Below are positions 5,999 through 12,686 of a stretch of 38,474 nucleotides of DNA, one piece after another. The position numbers were made by a program, and so were the translations under genes. Within the stretch, counting starts at the first letter, position 1; the number at the start of each line of letters is the position of its first letter. Source of the stretch: a virus; IMG/VR virus record IMGVR_UViG_3300013126_000091, positions 1 through 38,474 of that record. One strand, given 5' to 3'. The notes under the pieces are model-generated. The model saw nothing but the letters and a program-made list of their open reading frames with translations. It was not told where the DNA came from and did not search any database.

Positions 5999-6034
5999 CA
6001 ATATATCAGTAAATTATAATTTTCGGAGGACAAA

Positions 6035-6301
6035 ATGACCCCTAAGAATATTGCAAACAAAAAGTTAAATAATCTCTTGACAAACAAATATTTTAATTCA
6101 GTCCCATTAACTGAAATTTTCGAGATTATTAAGACAGAAGGTATCATACCACTGCAAGAAGATAATACAGAGTGGGAAGGTCTTATTTGTGGGAGTGAAG
6201 GTAGAATGACAATTCCGACAAATTTTGTCAATATTCATTTCACTCTAACATGGTATCGAATGGTTTCTGGTAGATTTGAAGTTCTGGCATTTTTACATTA
6301 A
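6035..6301 (+). CDS. Hypothetical protein (88 aa)
   Basis: Unrecognised 88-residue protein with a basic N-terminus, an acidic centre (Glu-Asp-Asn-Thr-Glu-Trp-Glu) and a hydrophobic, aromatic C-terminal third that is too short and interrupted for a clear membrane helix. RBS GGAGGACAAA then ATG. Regulated, by inference, through the 20-bp dyad in its promoter; terminated at 6319-6356. Confidence 0.82.
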   Translation: MTPKNIANKKLNNLLTNKYFNSVPLTEIFEIIKTEGIIPLQEDNTEWEGLICGSEGRMTIPTNFVNIHFTLTWYRMVSGRFEVLAFLH

Positions 6302-6318
6302 ATTTCAATCGTTTTTAT

Positions 6319-6358
6319 AAAATCCGCTATACTCAAAATATAGCGGATTTTATTTTTT
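6319..6358 (+). terminator. Terminator
   Basis: Perfect 13-bp stem (6319-6331 with 6339-6351), 7-base loop, tail TATTTTTTAA. Confidence 0.9.
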
Positions 6359-6439
6359 AACCTTATCCTGGGATATAAATATTCTAAAACTCTCATTTTA
6401 TTTTAATGTTTTCTTAATGTTGTACTCATAATTACATGA

Positions 6440-6460
6440 TAGAATAGATTATCAGTAAAA
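6440..6460 (+). promoter_or_regulatory. Atypical promoter: extended -10 without a good -35
   Basis: TGA-TAGAAT (-10 at 6440-6445) has no TTGACA at the proper distance; two TTAATG words lie upstream instead. ATCAGTAAAA follows at 6451-6460. This is the one array gene lacking a consensus -35. Confidence 0.5.
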
Positions 6461-6482
6461 AATAAACCTATGGAGAGATAAA

Positions 6483-6701
6483 ATGGAAATCATCATTGAA
6501 CAGAAAATTAACATGATTAATAACTGGTATATGCAAAATTGCATGACAACTAAAATGTTTGTAAATTTTGAAGATTTTTCTATCGGCATTGGTTTTTACG
6601 ACTCTTGTGAAAGGTCTTTAACTGTGTATCGTGATTATAATCACGATACCTTTAGTCTTTTATCGTTCGTAGATCATTATTATGATGGTTTGGGAGACTA
6701 A
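6483..6701 (+). CDS. Hypothetical small protein (72 aa) with a palindromic coding segment
   Basis: Unrecognised 72-residue acidic protein ending in Asp and Tyr/His-rich sequence. RBS GGAGAG. Bases 6626-6649 within the coding region are a perfect 24-bp palindrome centred on ATTATAAT, encoding Val-Tyr-Arg-Asp-Tyr-Asn-His-Asp-Thr. This could be a protein-binding site or an mRNA hairpin. Terminator at 6711-6740. Confidence 0.8.
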   Translation: MEIIIEQKINMINNWYMQNCMTTKMFVNFEDFSIGIGFYDSCERSLTVYRDYNHDTFSLLSFVDHYYDGLGD

Positions 6702-6710
6702 TAAAAATCT

Positions 6711-6741
6711 AAAAGCCGGACAGAAATTGTCCGGCTTTTAG
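6711..6741 (+). terminator. Terminator
   Basis: 12-bp GC-containing stem (6711-6722 with 6728-6739), 5-base loop, short T-rich tail. Confidence 0.9.
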
Positions 6742-6761
6742 TTTAAGCACTATTTTTAAGA
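6741..6761. repeat. Post-terminator TTTAAG/TTTTAAGA element, copy 5
   Basis: GTTTAAG (6741-6747) and TTTTAAG (6754-6760), offset 13 bp, followed at once by ACTGGTAT. Confidence 0.6.
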
Positions 6762-6815
6762 CTGGTATCGAATAATTTTCTAATGTAATTTTAATCTAAA
6801 ATTGGATTAAATCGC

Positions 6816-6844
6816 TTGACAGGTTCAATATACCATGATAATAT
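6816..6844 (+). promoter_or_regulatory. Promoter with extended -10 for a 29-aa membrane peptide
   Basis: TTGACA (6816-6821), 17-bp spacer, TAATAT (6839-6844) preceded by TGA. Confidence 0.8.
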
Positions 6845-6893
6845 ATAGCAAGTGAACGACAAAAACAAAAAAAATAAAAAAAGGAAAATTAAT

Positions 6894-6983
6894 ATGACAA
6901 CTTTCATTGTGATTGTATTTGTGGTGTTATTTCTTATTTTTTCGCCCGCTATCCTGGAAATCTTCGGAGCGTTTCTTAACTAA
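6894..6983 (+). CDS. 29-aa membrane peptide
   Basis: Almost the whole peptide is one hydrophobic helix (about residues 4-22, Ile/Val/Phe/Leu), ending Phe-Leu-Asn. AAAAAAGGAAAATTAAT before the ATG, a good promoter (6816) and a terminator (7002-7036) support a real gene. Single-pass inner-membrane location is predicted; role unknown. Confidence 0.7.
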   Translation: MTTFIVIVFVVLFLIFSPAILEIFGAFLN

Positions 6984-7001
6984 AAAACAAAAAACACAGA
7001 T

Positions 7002-7039
7002 AATAAAATTAGACTTTTATAGTCTGATTTTATTATTTT
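7002..7039 (+). terminator. Terminator
   Basis: 14-bp stem with one G-T pair (7002-7015 with 7021-7034), T-rich tail. Confidence 0.85.
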
Positions 7040-7056
7040 AAGCGATAAATTTAAGA
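7036..7056. repeat. Post-terminator TTTTAAG/ATTTAAGA element, copy 6
   Basis: TTTTAAG (7036-7042) and ATTTAAG (7049-7055), offset 13 bp. Confidence 0.6.
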
Positions 7057-7099
7057 TATTTTCTAGCATACCAGTTTTAAAAATAGTCTATTTTCACCC

Positions 7100-7127
7100 T
7101 TGACACAGATATAAAAGGTGTTAAAAT
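7100..7127 (+). promoter_or_regulatory. Promoter for the 7176-7400 gene
   Basis: TTGACA (7100-7105), 16-bp spacer, TAAAAT (7122-7127) preceded by TGT (extended -10). Confidence 0.82.
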
Positions 7128-7175
7128 ATATTTATAACGACAATAAAACACAGATAAAAAAAAGGATTAACTATC

Positions 7176-7400
7176 ATGTTAGAATTTTACAATAAGGAAT
7201 ATACGTTCGGTAATGAATATACCAGTTTTAAAATTCAATTATGCTTTAACGAGTCTAATGGGGAAAAGCGAATTGATTGTATCGGTTTATTTCTGACAAA
7301 TTGTTTGGGATTAAATTTCAATTACCTAATGAGCGTTGATTTGTGGACTCGTTTTGTCCGATTTATAAATCAGGTAGATTTAATGGTAAAGGACAACTAA
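7176..7400 (+). CDS. Hypothetical small protein (74 aa)
   Basis: Family not recognised. A polar, aromatic N-terminal half is followed by a stretch with Cys-Ile-Gly-Leu-Phe-Leu and Leu-Gly-Leu that could form the core of a small alpha/beta fold. AAAAGGATTAACTATC precedes the ATG. The octamer ATACCAGT occurs inside the gene at 7219-7226. Terminator at 7415. Confidence 0.8.
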   Translation: MLEFYNKEYTFGNEYTSFKIQLCFNESNGEKRIDCIGLFLTNCLGLNFNYLMSVDLWTRFVRFINQVDLMVKDN

Positions 7401-7414
7401 GACAATTTCACTCT

Positions 7415-7447
7415 AAATACCAGTGGCAACACTGGTATTTTTATTTT
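7415..7447 (+). terminator. Terminator containing ATACCAGT
   Basis: 11-bp stem (7415-7425 with 7430-7440), GCAA tetraloop, T-rich tail. Confidence 0.9.
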
Positions 7448-7464
7448 AAGTGATAATTTTAAGA
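7444..7464. repeat. Post-terminator TTTTAAG/TTTTAAGA element, copy 7
   Basis: TTTTAAG (7444-7450) and TTTTAAG (7457-7463), offset 13 bp. Confidence 0.65.
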
Positions 7465-7522
7465 GTACACAGAACATTAAAATTCTCTAATCTGATTTTA
7501 ATCTAATTTTAATCTAAAAGGC

Positions 7523-7551
7523 TTGACGTGGTAAAATTTGTATGATAATAT
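7523..7551 (+). promoter_or_regulatory. Promoter with extended -10
   Basis: TTGACG (7523-7528), 17-bp spacer, TAATAT (7546-7551) preceded by TGA. Confidence 0.75.
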
Positions 7552-7592
7552 TAAATCAGTCAAGCAAAATAATAAAAAAAATGGAGAACAAA

Positions 7593-7802
7593 ATGTATAT
7601 TGTAAATTTTCACTTTATGCCCAACAAACCCTATCGTGGGGATTATTGCAAGGTGTATAATTCTTTGCCAGAAAACGTTAATGAACTGGTAGAATCTGAA
7701 ATGGGTAAAAATGAGATAAATTATCTGGTTAGTATAGAAGTTTTCTATCGGGGAGAGTTCACAGACGGCGTTTATCAGAAAATCGGAGAGTATAATTTTT
7801 AA
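7593..7802 (+). CDS. Hypothetical small protein (69 aa)
   Basis: ATG 7593 is preferred because TGGAGAAC (7582-7589) is its RBS; the upstream in-frame ATG at 7542 lies in the promoter. The 69-residue product starts Met-Tyr-Ile-Val-Asn-Phe-His and mixes short beta-like strands with an acidic helix. No family recognised. Terminator at 7826. Confidence 0.8.
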   Translation: MYIVNFHFMPNKPYRGDYCKVYNSLPENVNELVESEMGKNEINYLVSIEVFYRGEFTDGVYQKIGEYNF

Positions 7803-7825
7803 AATAATCACACAGATCCCAAAAG

Positions 7826-7856
7826 AAACCGGATAGAGATTATCCGGTTTTTCTTT
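7826..7856 (+). terminator. Terminator
   Basis: 10-bp stem (7826-7835 with 7841-7850), 5-base loop, T-rich tail. Confidence 0.9.
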
Positions 7857-7877
7857 TTAATAGAGACTATTTTAAGA
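7855..7877. repeat. Post-terminator TTTTAA/TTTTAAGA element, copy 8 (15-bp offset)
   Basis: TTTTAAT (7855-7861) and TTTTAAG (7870-7876). This copy departs from the 13-bp offset and lies only 23 bases before the start of a 26-aa ORF that has no sigma70 promoter. Confidence 0.55.
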
Positions 7878-7899
7878 CGATAAAAAAAGGATTAAATAA

Positions 7900-7980
7900 A
7901 TGAACGCAAAAAGCGATTTTATAGCTTATGGTATACTCTTATTTCTAGCAATTGTTTTAATGGTTTTTTTTGGATTTTAA
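7900..7980 (+). CDS. 26-aa membrane peptide
   Basis: A short polar N-terminus (Met-Asn-Ala-Lys-Ser-Asp) precedes one hydrophobic helix to the end (Gly-Phe). AAAAAAAGGATTAAATAA gives a good RBS. It starts just after a terminator and has no TTGACA/TATAAT promoter of its own; read-through or the TTTTAAGA element would have to supply transcription. The next -35 begins four bases after its stop. Confidence 0.6.
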   Translation: MNAKSDFIAYGILLFLAIVLMVFFGF

Positions 7981-7983
7981 CCC

Positions 7984-8011
7984 TTGACAGGGTGAAAATT
8001 AGTGGTAAAAT
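7984..8011 (+). promoter_or_regulatory. Promoter with extended -10
   Basis: TTGACA (7984-7989), 16-bp spacer, TAAAAT (8006-8011) preceded by TGG; TTTTAACCC leads into the -35. Confidence 0.82.
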
Positions 8012-8051
8012 TAAATTAATCAAGTAAACAATAAAAAAGGATAAAAAAATT

Positions 8052-8327
8052 ATGTTAAGCAAAATAAATCAATTAAAGCGCGGCGATGAAATCACTAAAT
8101 TGTACTTTTTTGGGAAGATCAAGGTTTCTATTCAATACACAAATCATGGAGTTTATATCATTAGTGCAATTGACACAAAAAATAATCGTTTGATTTGCTC
8201 ATGGTATGCTTATACCAGTTCAAAAGCATTAGAATTCTACAATGAAACAAAAGAGGACATCAAAGACAAATCCTATCGGAATTATGGATTTTATACGAAT
8301 TTTGGGAGCGTCAAGCTATATTCATAA
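8052..8327 (+). CDS. Hypothetical protein (91 aa)
   Basis: Unrecognised basic 91-residue protein with a beta-rich centre (residues about 20-55) and a Lys/Tyr-rich C-terminal third. AAAAAGGATAAAAAAATT precedes the ATG. An ATACCAGT octamer lies inside the gene at 8212. Terminator at 8351. Confidence 0.82.
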   Translation: MLSKINQLKRGDEITKLYFFGKIKVSIQYTNHGVYIISAIDTKNNRLICSWYAYTSSKALEFYNETKEDIKDKSYRNYGFYTNFGSVKLYS

Positions 8328-8350
8328 AAAATAAAATCACAGATAAAAAA

Positions 8351-8382
8351 AGGGTTGTAGTAAAATACAACTCTTCTTATTT
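8351..8382 (+). terminator. Terminator
   Basis: 9-bp stem with one G-T pair (8351-8359 with 8366-8374), weak T-rich tail, followed by TTTTAAG (8380). Confidence 0.75.
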
Positions 8383-8499
8383 TAAGAATCGTGTATTAAA
8401 ATTGGATGTTAATTTTCAAGTGAAATTTAAGAATAATCAGCCGCCTGATACCAGAAAATTAGATTAAAATTTTCTAATGTAATTTGTAATTTTGGGGGA

Positions 8500-8527
8500 T
8501 TGACACAGATATAATCAGTGGTAAAAT
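8500..8527 (+). promoter_or_regulatory. Promoter for the 8574-8891 gene
   Basis: TTGACA (8500-8505), 16-bp spacer, TAAAAT (8522-8527). A TATAAT at 8510 is too close to this -35 to use it. Confidence 0.8.
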
Positions 8528-8573
8528 CAAATTAATCTAATAAAACACAGTTCAATAAATAAGGATAAATAAA

Positions 8574-8891
8574 ATGTCAATCTCAAATACAACTTATAAC
8601 TTTATTGAAACCGATTTCAAAAACAATATTACCAGAACTTGCCACCCGGCCCAAATCGGAAAGGTTGCAATTTCTGGTAAAATTCATAATATGAAGATTA
8701 CCGATATTGTCCAGATTGATACCAAAAAAGAATGGGATGGTAATATCACAATCACCACTGAGTTTATCGGATTTGTCTACTTTGAAGATCGTATGGAGAA
8801 GGTTGTAGCATATATTCCATCCAATTTAGAGGAAACTTATACAAATATCTTGGGTTGGTTTTCACCAAATGACGCTTGCTGCCCGCGATAA
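8574..8891 (+). CDS. Hypothetical protein (105 aa)
   Basis: Family not recognised. The sequence looks beta-rich, with alternating hydrophobic residues from about 25 to 85, and ends with Asp-Ala-Cys-Cys-Pro-Arg. RBS AAGGATAAATAAA. Terminator at 8894-8925. Confidence 0.82.
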   Translation: MSISNTTYNFIETDFKNNITRTCHPAQIGKVAISGKIHNMKITDIVQIDTKKEWDGNITITTEFIGFVYFEDRMEKVVAYIPSNLEETYTNILGWFSPNDACCPR

Positions 8892-8893
8892 AC

Positions 8894-8926
8894 AAAACCG
8901 GACTTAAAATGTCCGGTTTTTATTTT
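8894..8926 (+). terminator. Terminator
   Basis: 10-bp stem (8894-8903 with 8911-8920), 7-base loop, T-rich tail. Confidence 0.9.
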
Positions 8927-8943
8927 AATCTAAAATTTTAAGA
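8923..8943. repeat. Post-terminator TTTTAA/TTTTAAGA element, copy 9
   Basis: TTTTAAT (8923-8929) and TTTTAAG (8936-8942), offset 13 bp. Confidence 0.6.
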
Positions 8944-9078
8944 CTGGTAGAATGGCAATATCAGTCTTAATTTTTTGGTTTAATTTAAGAATAATTTATC
9001 CAACCCCAGGGTAAACAAACATTAAAATTTATTAATCTATTTCTTATCTGATTTTAATATAAAATGGCATTTTAACCC

Positions 9079-9106
9079 TTGACTCTGGTAAAATTGCAAG
9101 TATAAT
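9079..9106 (+). promoter_or_regulatory. Promoter for the last array gene
   Basis: TTGACT (9079-9084), 16-bp spacer, TATAAT (9101-9106); TTTTAACCC precedes. Confidence 0.8.
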
Positions 9107-9148
9107 CAAATTAATCGAATAAAACACAGTTCAATAAGGATAAATAAA

Positions 9149-9349
9149 ATGGCAACTAAATTTGAAATCAAAGCTAAAGAAATGATCAAAGAATATAATC
9201 AGAAATATGTCAAGAATCACCGCGAAGCGGATTCTGCTACAAATAAGACCATGATTGACCTGTTTACAATGCTTATGGCAATAAATACTCGCCGCCCAAA
9301 TCCGCTATATCAGGGAATGGCCCTTTGGATTAACGAAAACGTTCGTTAA
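9149..9349 (+). CDS. Hypothetical small basic protein (66 aa)
   Basis: Unrecognised 66-residue protein, basic and helical in its first half, with Thr-Arg-Arg-Pro-Asn-Pro in the second. Net positive charge would suit nucleic-acid binding but no motif is visible. RBS AAGGATAAATAAA. It is the last gene of the array; terminator at 9367-9397. Confidence 0.8.
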   Translation: MATKFEIKAKEMIKEYNQKYVKNHREADSATNKTMIDLFTMLMAINTRRPNPLYQGMALWINENVR

Positions 9350-9366
9350 TCCAAAAAAAATCCGAT

Positions 9367-9397
9367 AAAAAGAGTCTGATTTATCAGGCTCTTTTTT
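9367..9397 (+). terminator. Terminator closing the left array
   Basis: 13-bp stem with one G-T pair (9367-9379 with 9384-9396), TTTA loop, T tail. Confidence 0.9.
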
Positions 9398-9619
9398 GTT
9401 TTAATCCAGAATCCAGAACTATAATCACGATAGGGGAGCGGATTCTAATTGTCTTAAAATTATCTCAAAATTTAAGAAATAATATTTAATATCGTTTTAT
9501 TATTGGAATAGCCAAAAGGTTATATTTAAAATCTGTATTATTGCCTATGCGCATTAATAAAATCAGCCTTGCAAGCGGATTTAATTATTAGAATTTTAGA
9601 ATATTCTTTAATTTTAACC

Positions 9620-9648
9620 TTGACGGATTATAACTTTTGTGGTATTTA
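9620..9648 (+). promoter_or_regulatory. Orphan promoter
   Basis: TTGACG (9620-9625), 17-bp spacer, TATTTA (9643-9648) preceded by TGG. No ORF follows; a hairpin of A and T runs near 9725-9750 could end a short RNA of roughly 100 bases. Confidence 0.5.
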
Positions 9649-10085
9649 ATATATACAATCGGACAAAAAAGGTAGGAATAGTGGCGAATTAATATCCCAT
9701 GAAATAACGCAAAATTTCAGCATAAAAAAAACGATTTTTTTTGCTACATGGTAGATATTACCTAAAATGCTTTAAAACCCTAATTTAAGCCGTTTTAATG
9801 CCTTTTTTGGTCATTCTAGTATAGGGTTGTAAGTTAGATTTTATCGTTTTATATTCCAATTACAATAGTATTTGATTGCAGTTAGATTTATAATCAGGTT
9901 GTGGAGCGCATTAACTTAAATTTAGCCTGAAAATTAAGATATTTTAAAAATAATATCAAGCCGTCCTGAAATTATAACTATACGCACTAATATTCTAAAA
10001 TCAGCCTATGCGCATAATTCGTATAGTTATATTTAAGAATTTTATCTTAAATTTCATAATTATTTTAAAAAATATATTTATCATA

Positions 10086-10115
10086 ATTATCTTAGATATT
10101 AATATCTAAGATAAT
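10086..10115. repeat. 30-bp perfect palindrome
   Basis: Each half reads ATTATCTTAGATATT from outside to centre. Neighbouring sequence up to 10,270 repeats parts of it (ATTATCTTA, CTTAGATATT). Confidence 0.85.
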
Positions 10116-10290
10116 TGTCATAATAATCAAAATTATAATAATTAAGATTATTATAATTATTATCTTAAATTTCTTAGATATTATTTTTAATAATTTTCTG
10201 ATAATAATTATAAATATAATAATTATTATTTTTATGATAAAAATATTCATAAGATAATTATGATAATAATCTTAAATATAAATCATCCTA

Positions 10291-10362
10291 TTAATCGGGT
10301 TAATCTGATTAATCGGATTAATGTGATTAATCGGATTAATAGGTTTAATCCGATTAATAAGA
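10291..10362. repeat. 9-bp iteron array (8 units)
   Basis: TTAAT starts at 10291, 10300, 10309, 10318, 10327, 10336, 10345 and 10354, an exact 9-bp period over eight units of the form TTAATCGGA. Variation is confined to the last four bases of the unit. This resembles an iteron array for a replication initiator or a repeat-binding regulator. Confidence 0.85.
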
Positions 10363-10455
10363 TAATTCTACCGGAAATCGGATAACTTTTGTCATGTATA
10401 AACTTCTGTGGCACGATACCAGTTAAAAATATTGCAAACGAATTGACGTTTTTTG

Positions 10456-10635
10456 TGTCGGTTTCGGCAAAGAATCGGTGTGTTTTTTGTCGGTTTCGGC
10501 AAAGAATCACGTTAAAATTGTCGGTTTCGGAAGCGATTATTTTCAAGGTATCAGATTACCTGATTTTAGCGTTTTTTAATTCAAAATTCAGTTGTCGAAT
10601 CTTACAATTTTTAGATCATTTTTTGTCGGTTTCGG
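10456..10635. repeat. Four TGTCGGTTTCGG repeats
   Basis: Copies at 10456-10467, 10488-10499, 10519-10530 and 10624-10635; the first two continue identically into CAAAGAATC. A related element in reverse orientation, TTGCCGAATCGGAAA, lies at 10655-10669 and again at 12746-12760. Confidence 0.8.
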
Positions 10636-10682
10636 AAACAAATCGAATAATTTATTGCCGAATCGGAAATTTAATTTGTTAA

Positions 10683-10900
10683 CTTTTCTTACAATGAAAT
10701 GTTAAAGAACGGCATTTTTACTCTCAGAAGCCATTGTGAGAGGATTTGTGTTAACTTATTTAACAAAGGTAAATAAGATAGTTTACGTCTGATTTATGAT
10801 GCCTGCTATTGTCTTAAAAATAAAAGTTAAATTAAGACGCTCCCACATCAGCCAGGTAGAATACCACAAATAAGGTAGAAATAGTCGGATTTGTGGGTAA
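10683..10900. other. Intergenic region before the helicase terminator
   Basis: No ORF is supported. CCACAAAT and ATTTGTGG form an 8-bp inverted repeat near 10,865-10,896. Otherwise nothing recognisable. Confidence 0.5.
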
Positions 10901-10936
10901 AAATAAAGCGCGTGCTAGTTGCCACGCGCTTTATTT
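10901..10936. terminator. Bidirectional terminator
   Basis: 14-bp stem (10901-10914 with 10923-10936) carrying GCGCGTG, with T-rich sequence on both sides. It ends the - strand helicase transcript and could block + strand read-through. Confidence 0.85.
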
Positions 10937-10939
10937 TTT

Positions 10940-12589
10940 TTACTTACCATCCTTTACTACAATTGTTATGTTTTCAAGTGAACGTGTATAGGCCACGAAC
11001 TCTATATTTTTCTCTTGTATAAGATCATCATCTGTAACAGCCTTTTTGCTCGGCATTAAATCAGGGTATAGAATATAAACGTTATGCGATTCTAACCCTT
11101 TAGCTTTGTGGATGCTTGAAAAGACTATTGATTCTTCCATATCCGAAAATAGAGAATCGATTTTAGAATACATGGACGTAATAGATACACATTCAATTGC
11201 AAAGGATTCTAGCATCTCTTTCTTATCAGAAAGTTCCTGTATAGCAATTGGATTTTTCATTTTAGCTATTCGAATATTGACGTATTCTTGCAAAGATTCT
11301 ACAAAAGACGGTAGATTGTTATCTGCTATGGAATATTCGCTTACAATCTTTTGAATTATGTATGATAAATTTTGCCCGATATCGCGGCCGCGAATTATAC
11401 ACTTCACGCCGCGCTTGAGTAGTTCGAAAGCGGGCTTAACCATGGGAGCGTTTAGTCTACACAATATCAGACTTTTATCAGGTATAACGTTATCGCCAGA
11501 AAATAATTTAGAATCGGTAGTATAGTTTATTGAACCGTCCAATTTACTTCCAGATTCTATGCTTTTGTTAAACATAGGGTTAATCAGTTCATCAAGAATA
11601 ATTTTTGGCTGACGATAAGATATTGACAATGGCATTAATTGACAATCGAATATTTTACCGATTGTCTCAAAAGCCCTATGATCACTTCCTCTGAAACCGA
11701 AAATACTTTGCTCCGGCTGCCCCAAGAATATTGACCTTGATCCATGTTTTTTATACATGGTTTCAAGTATGGCTATCTGAGATAGGTTACTATCTTGGGC
11801 TTCGTCAATTATGTATAAATCAAAATATTCGATTTTAGCTTGCCCCATAGCGCAAAAATACAATGTTTCATCAAAAGTGATTATACTTGTATTTTTAATG
11901 CAATTTTCGAAAATTACTTGACCTATGCCGGAAACCAAATCTATCTCAACACAATTTATCATATTATTGTGTTTTTTCAGTTCGCTCCATGATAAACAGG
12001 TATTATGTTTTAATGCGATTATTTTCAGTACATCGCCCATTAAAGCCATTACACTATTTTTGTCATCCTTGCTAGTGCAATTTTCATTTACATAGTTGTT
12101 AAATGAACCTATGTACTTTTGATTTGTTGTGTCAAGTTTCATACCCTTAAAAGCAATTTTGCAAGCCGCAAGCGTTAAACTATGGAAAGTTTTAACTAAA
12201 ATATTCGATTTTACAATTTTACTTGCAAGCTCTTTTGTTGCCTCGCTCCCAAACGCTCCAACATAAATTTTAGTTGTGGGAGGTTGAGACAACGCTATAA
12301 TTTTCGCCATAAACGATTTGCCCGAGCCGGGCTCGGCGTTTACTAAAATGTTTTTATTCGTGTTAGTTGAAACTTCTTTAATGGCGTATTGGTAAATTGA
12401 CAATTGCTTTTCTGTGTCAATTGTCGATTCTGCCATAGGTTCATTTGTGGTATTTTGCTTATACCACTGGTACGAATTGATTGTCTTGCAAGCGCATGAC
12501 CTATAGTTTCTACAAGAGTAAAAAGTATTTTTCACTAGAATCATATCTATATTACATTTATTGCATCTCGGGGGTTTAATTGTACTCAT
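10940..12589 (-). CDS. UvrD/Rep-like superfamily 1 helicase
   Basis: A 549-residue ATP-dependent DNA helicase, shorter than typical UvrD (about 720 aa). A Cys cluster near residues 9-35 forms a probable N-terminal zinc finger. Visible SF1 motifs in order: Walker A Glu-Pro-Gly-Ser-Gly-Lys-Ser; motif II IIDEAQD; motif III LGQPEQSIFGFRG; motif IV SISYRQP; motif V SSIHKAKGLE; motif VI FVAYTRS. It probably unwinds DNA in replication or recombination. It is the only leftward gene, with its own promoter (12658-12686), RBS AAAGGATAAATAAA and terminator. Its codons are somewhat richer in GC than the flanks, and TTGCCGAATCGGAAA occurs on both sides, hinting at insertion as a module. Confidence 0.92.
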   Translation of the reverse strand: MSTIKPPRCNKCNIDMILVKNTFYSCRNYRSCACKTINSYQWYKQNTTNEPMAESTIDTEKQLSIYQYAIKEVSTNTNKNILVNAEPGSGKSFMAKIIALSQPPTTKIYVGAFGSEATKELASKIVKSNILVKTFHSLTLAACKIAFKGMKLDTTNQKYIGSFNNYVNENCTSKDDKNSVMALMGDVLKIIALKHNTCLSWSELKKHNNMINCVEIDLVSGIGQVIFENCIKNTSIITFDETLYFCAMGQAKIEYFDLYIIDEAQDSNLSQIAILETMYKKHGSRSIFLGQPEQSIFGFRGSDHRAFETIGKIFDCQLMPLSISYRQPKIILDELINPMFNKSIESGSKLDGSINYTTDSKLFSGDNVIPDKSLILCRLNAPMVKPAFELLKRGVKCIIRGRDIGQNLSYIIQKIVSEYSIADNNLPSFVESLQEYVNIRIAKMKNPIAIQELSDKKEMLESFAIECVSITSMYSKIDSLFSDMEESIVFSSIHKAKGLESHNVYILYPDLMPSKKAVTDDDLIQEKNIEFVAYTRSLENITIVVKDGK

Positions 12590-12657
12590 TTTATTTATCC
12601 TTTATTTCTTTATTGTTTGGACGTTTTGATTTAAGGTTATTACCTTTTGATGACACA

Positions 12658-12686
12658 ATTTTACCATAATCTCTTTAAAATTGCAA
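12658..12686 (-). promoter_or_regulatory. Helicase promoter
   Basis: On the - strand: TTGCAA (12686-12681), 17-bp spacer, TAAAAT (12663-12658) preceded by GG. The leader then runs to RBS and ATG at 12589. Confidence 0.65.

Larger units (their letters stand above)
9398..10282. other. Gene-free AT-rich region with promoter and palindrome
   Basis: No credible ORF. It contains an orphan promoter (9620), an A8/T8 hairpin near 9725-9750, and from about 10,060 very AT-rich sequence dominated by ATTATCTTA-type words and inverted repeats, including a 30-bp palindrome. Confidence 0.7.

Noticed and set aside
10283-10546. 87-codon frame on the - strand with a Leu-Ile-Arg repeat
   Set aside because: The repetitive peptide is only the translation of the 9-bp iteron array, and the frame has no convincing RBS or promoter.
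10456-10635. CRISPR-like array of TGTCGGTTTCGG repeats
   Set aside because: Repeats are only about 12-22 bp, spacings are 32, 31 and 105 bp, and no cas genes are present.
10389-10682. 97-codon + strand frame
   Set aside because: It is created by the repeated GTCGGTTTCGG segments; repetitive Cys/Arg/Phe composition and no RBS.
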